DNA of 64,000 nucleotides from Mangifera indica (Eukaryota; Streptophyta; Magnoliopsida; Sapindales; Anacardiaceae). The notes beneath the pieces are model-generated. The model was not told the origin of the DNA. It saw only the letters and a program-made list of their open reading frames with translations, and ran no database searches. Shown one piece after another: positions 61,341 to 64,000 of this stretch. Both the position numbers and the translations under genes were made by a program. The stretch lies in assembly GCF_011075055.1 (NCBI RefSeq), contig NC_058140.1, positions 9,296,988 through 9,360,987 on the forward strand, in the 5' to 3' direction. The first letter of the stretch is position 1. Each line of letters begins with the position of its first letter.

Positions 61341-63124
61341 CAAATTAAACATTAATCCTCTTGTCATAATTCAACTTATTTAAAGACATTCATCACACAC
61401 ACACACACACATAGAAATAGATAAAGAATGTCTTTTATTTATTATTAAAACCATGATACATCATTTGAATGAAATTAAAAATTTAGCCTCAACGATTGGT
61501 TTTAGAGTACCTACTCTAACATTCATGCCATGTCTTCTAATTTGGCAACAATTTTGCTAAAAAAGGTGTTTCTAGCCTATGTTTTGTCACCATGATATGT
61601 TGGAAGTCACATGGAAAGATTGTTCAAAACATGTGGAACTCTCATTATACATGCATAACACTCATTTTGGATTATGAAACACCTATTCTACCTAAAGGGA
61701 TATCTATTTTGCATGTTGATGTATGATAGAGTCACATGGAGAATGACTTTTCCAAATACCAAATGGCTATTCTACTTATGGAACACTTGTTCCATAAGTT
61801 AAGGAACACCAATTCCACCTCTAGGAACCTCTTTCCTTTTGGAATGGGCTTGTTCTTATTTGTGTTCATAATTTTGAAATTTTGGTGAAACAAAAGCAAC
61901 CATTCCAACAATAGAATAGTGAAATGGGAACCGTTCTGAGAATGGTACACTAATTCTTTGGTCAAACTACAACTATGAATCAACTTGACATGTGGGAAGG
62001 ACTAAACTACAAAGTTTAATACCTTTAGAGCTATTATGTAAATCTTAAAATCTATAAGGTGCAAAATGATATTTTAATAAGTTGGTAAATAATGAAAATT
62101 TTATTTATTTGTAATAGTTTGTTTGCAATGTGCTCTATGGTTGACTATGAATAATGTTGGTATATGAGTCTTAGACCTGTGGTAGATTGTATGTTTTTCA
62201 TTATTTTAGAAATGAATGTTTGTAACGTTGATAAAATATGATTTACTTGTTTTGTCTTGCTCTCTCTATAGATTTTAGAGCATCGTTAACTGGCAACATC
62301 GTGGAATTAAAAATTTAAAAAAAAATCAAAGATCCTAAAGCCCATCTAGGATAACCATTTTAATGCATAAGCTCATGAACATATTAAACACACATAAGGT
62401 GTTTAGAAATTATATATGCGTTGTTGGCTCCTCCAAGACTTCACATGGTATCCATACGGAGCATGAATGGAAGGTGATATAGAAAAAAAGTTGTTCAGAT
62501 TTCTATCGATTGAATCTTAGAAATTAGATCAAGACAATGAAAGCTTGCGTCAACAAGATTCTAGGCGTAAAGATGTGTGTTTAGGATGTATATGTTTTTT
62601 ATTGTTGTGTTAAAAAATTTGACTCAAACTAAACTCTTTTATTTATAAGGTGTGTATGAATCCTAAGTTAGTTAGGGTTTTAACTACTTAAGTGATAAAG
62701 TGTCTAAGAGTTCTTGTTAAATTAAGACTTTTAATTTATTGAAAGTTTTAATGCATAGGAATGTTAATTAAATTAGGATTCCAACTTAACCTAAACTTTC
62801 TATCAAACAAGGATTTTGAATTTATTAAAAGTTTTAAAGTATAGGAATCCTAATTAAATTAGGATTCCAACTCAACCTAAACTTTCTAGGATTCTTCAAA
62901 GTCTTTGTTTAACTAAAACACCATACCCACGGGTTAACTTAGCCAGTTGACTCGCATCCATCATTTGGCCTTGCTCGATTAGACTTCTAAGTGGGTTCAG
63001 TCAAAACCATACAATGCATTTGCACGATGCCATATGGCATTGTACATACCAAATGATTCTAGTCAAAACACATCTATATGTTTCTTTCTTCCCATAATCT
63101 TAAGATTATTGTCAAACGATCTTT
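61341..63124. other. Non-coding DNA between the two direct-repeat copies
   Basis: Contains a (CA)n run at about 61394-61411. The - strand ORF at 61732-61983 is low-complexity, rich in GGAAC/GTTCC-like words, and resembles no known family. Confidence 0.4.
62724..62890. repeat. Imperfect tandem duplication, 85-bp period
   Basis: GATTCCAACTTAACCTAAAC (62780) recurs as GATTCCAACTCAACCTAAAC (62865). The preceding AATTTATTGAAAGTTTTAA recurs as AATTTATTAAAAGTTTTAA, also 85 bases on. Confidence 0.85.
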
Positions 63125-63950
63125 GCCTATTGGTTCGTATCAACCCCTTAATACGTGTGACCTATAAGTTCTTTACCGAATCAGTAGTTTCTAAATTCAG
63201 CTAAAATTTATACATAGACCAATATTGGCCTTTAGCAAAACATCATGACCACCTGGATGATAGAATGTTAGCGAAAATGTTTATAAGTTTTTATAATATC
63301 ACAGTTACATGCAATTCAATCATTTTGTCAACCGATATCTTTTGAGGTTGAAACATAAAAGTGTGTTTATCTCAATAGTTCCTTGATATAAACTGATACA
63401 AATTAATGACTTACACAGATTAGGCTACAGTCTCATCTCACTGTAGTCATAGATTCAAGCAGTCATGAATGTCTTTTAACATTCGGATATGAGATATCTA
63501 TTCCTATACTTAAGAGTGACGAATCTTTTATTCATCAATTATAATCTTCATGTATCTCACGATATGGTTATTCACTACCTTTTTGATACCCCTATTATGA
63601 CGATATGTTAGATAACGCCAAAGCACGTTGATCCTTACGCAAGACAATCTGGAAAACTTAAGTCCAAGGATCATATACACTTGTGATGTTTAGAGGATTT
63701 GTTCCATATGACCATTCATATAGATATCCTCTGGTGGGATCAGTTTGATGATCATGTCTATAACATGCACGCATGTGTTATACTAAGTCGTTAGTAAATA
63801 GCTTTAACACGTAAGAACTATCATCACCTTTTGGTGGGGGTGTTCAACACTATGATAATCTCATCACCATTACATATGCCTTTGGTCATTGTAATGTCGG
63901 GATTATGAACATTTCTAGAATGACCATCTAATGTGTTTATATGGTTCCCA
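63125..63950. repeat. Right copy of the dispersed direct repeat
   Basis: Counterpart of 60500-61340. The pair could be worn LTRs of one element or two copies of a dispersed repeat; no end motifs decide. Confidence 0.65.
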
Positions 63951-64000
63951 CGATTAGTTGTTTGATCCTTTCATCACATTTCTAAAAGGTCTTATTATTC

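Noticed and set aside
1..64000. CRISPR arrays, bacterial-type operons or phage genes
   Set aside because: No regularly spaced repeats or prokaryotic gene organisation; all recognisable genes are plant or plant transposon.

Overview
This 64 kb, AT-rich window is nuclear DNA from a dicot-type flowering plant. The evidence is two plant-specific, intron-containing genes (an NPH3 phototropism gene and a SAC51-type bHLH gene) set among Ty1/copia, Ty3/gypsy, TRIM, hAT-like and Mutator-like elements. I cannot name the species from sequence alone.

Layout. 1-4.9 kb: a badly decayed + strand copia pol. 5.98-7.41 kb: a Mutator-like element with a 9-bp target-site duplication (TSD), then an hAT-type fragment. 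9.5-12.33 kb: the NPH3 gene (+), four coding exons, 677 aa. 14.42-15.75 kb: a compound TRIM retrotransposon with head-to-tail and inverted units inside one 5-bp TSD. 16.2-20.3 kb: a TIR element, a perfect 49-bp tandem duplication, inverted gypsy LTR fragments and a foldback MITE. 24.17-27.07 kb: the SAC51-like gene (-), with a conserved 53-codon upstream ORF split by an intron. 28.4-31.0 kb: an LTR fragment and an hAT element with an 8-bp TSD. 32.4-46.75 kb: a Ty3/gypsy element (-) whose 5' LTR was later broken by a copia element (41449-46408, TSD ATTAG). 47.5-50.1 kb: a cluster of hAT-type fragments. 51.36-56.15 kb: a second gypsy element (+) with a C-terminal chromodomain and a pol deletion. 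56.2-64 kb: mostly non-coding repeat debris, including a direct duplication about 2.6 kb apart.

The two cellular genes have no operon-like relationship. NPH3 acts at the plasma membrane in phototropin signalling. The SAC51-type gene is a growth and vascular regulator whose translation is expected to be controlled by its uORF and thermospermine. None of the transposon proteins looks intact: pol reading frames carry stops and frameshifts, and several catalytic motifs are altered or missing.

The items most worth a second look are the intron-split CPuORF, the inverted compound TRIM whose outer ends are both LTR 3' ends, the nested copia-in-gypsy insertion, and several clean TSDs that date or type the elements. 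I found no evidence for a wholly new gene system. Exon boundaries are inferred from splice-site consensus and from family alignments recalled from knowledge, not from transcripts.
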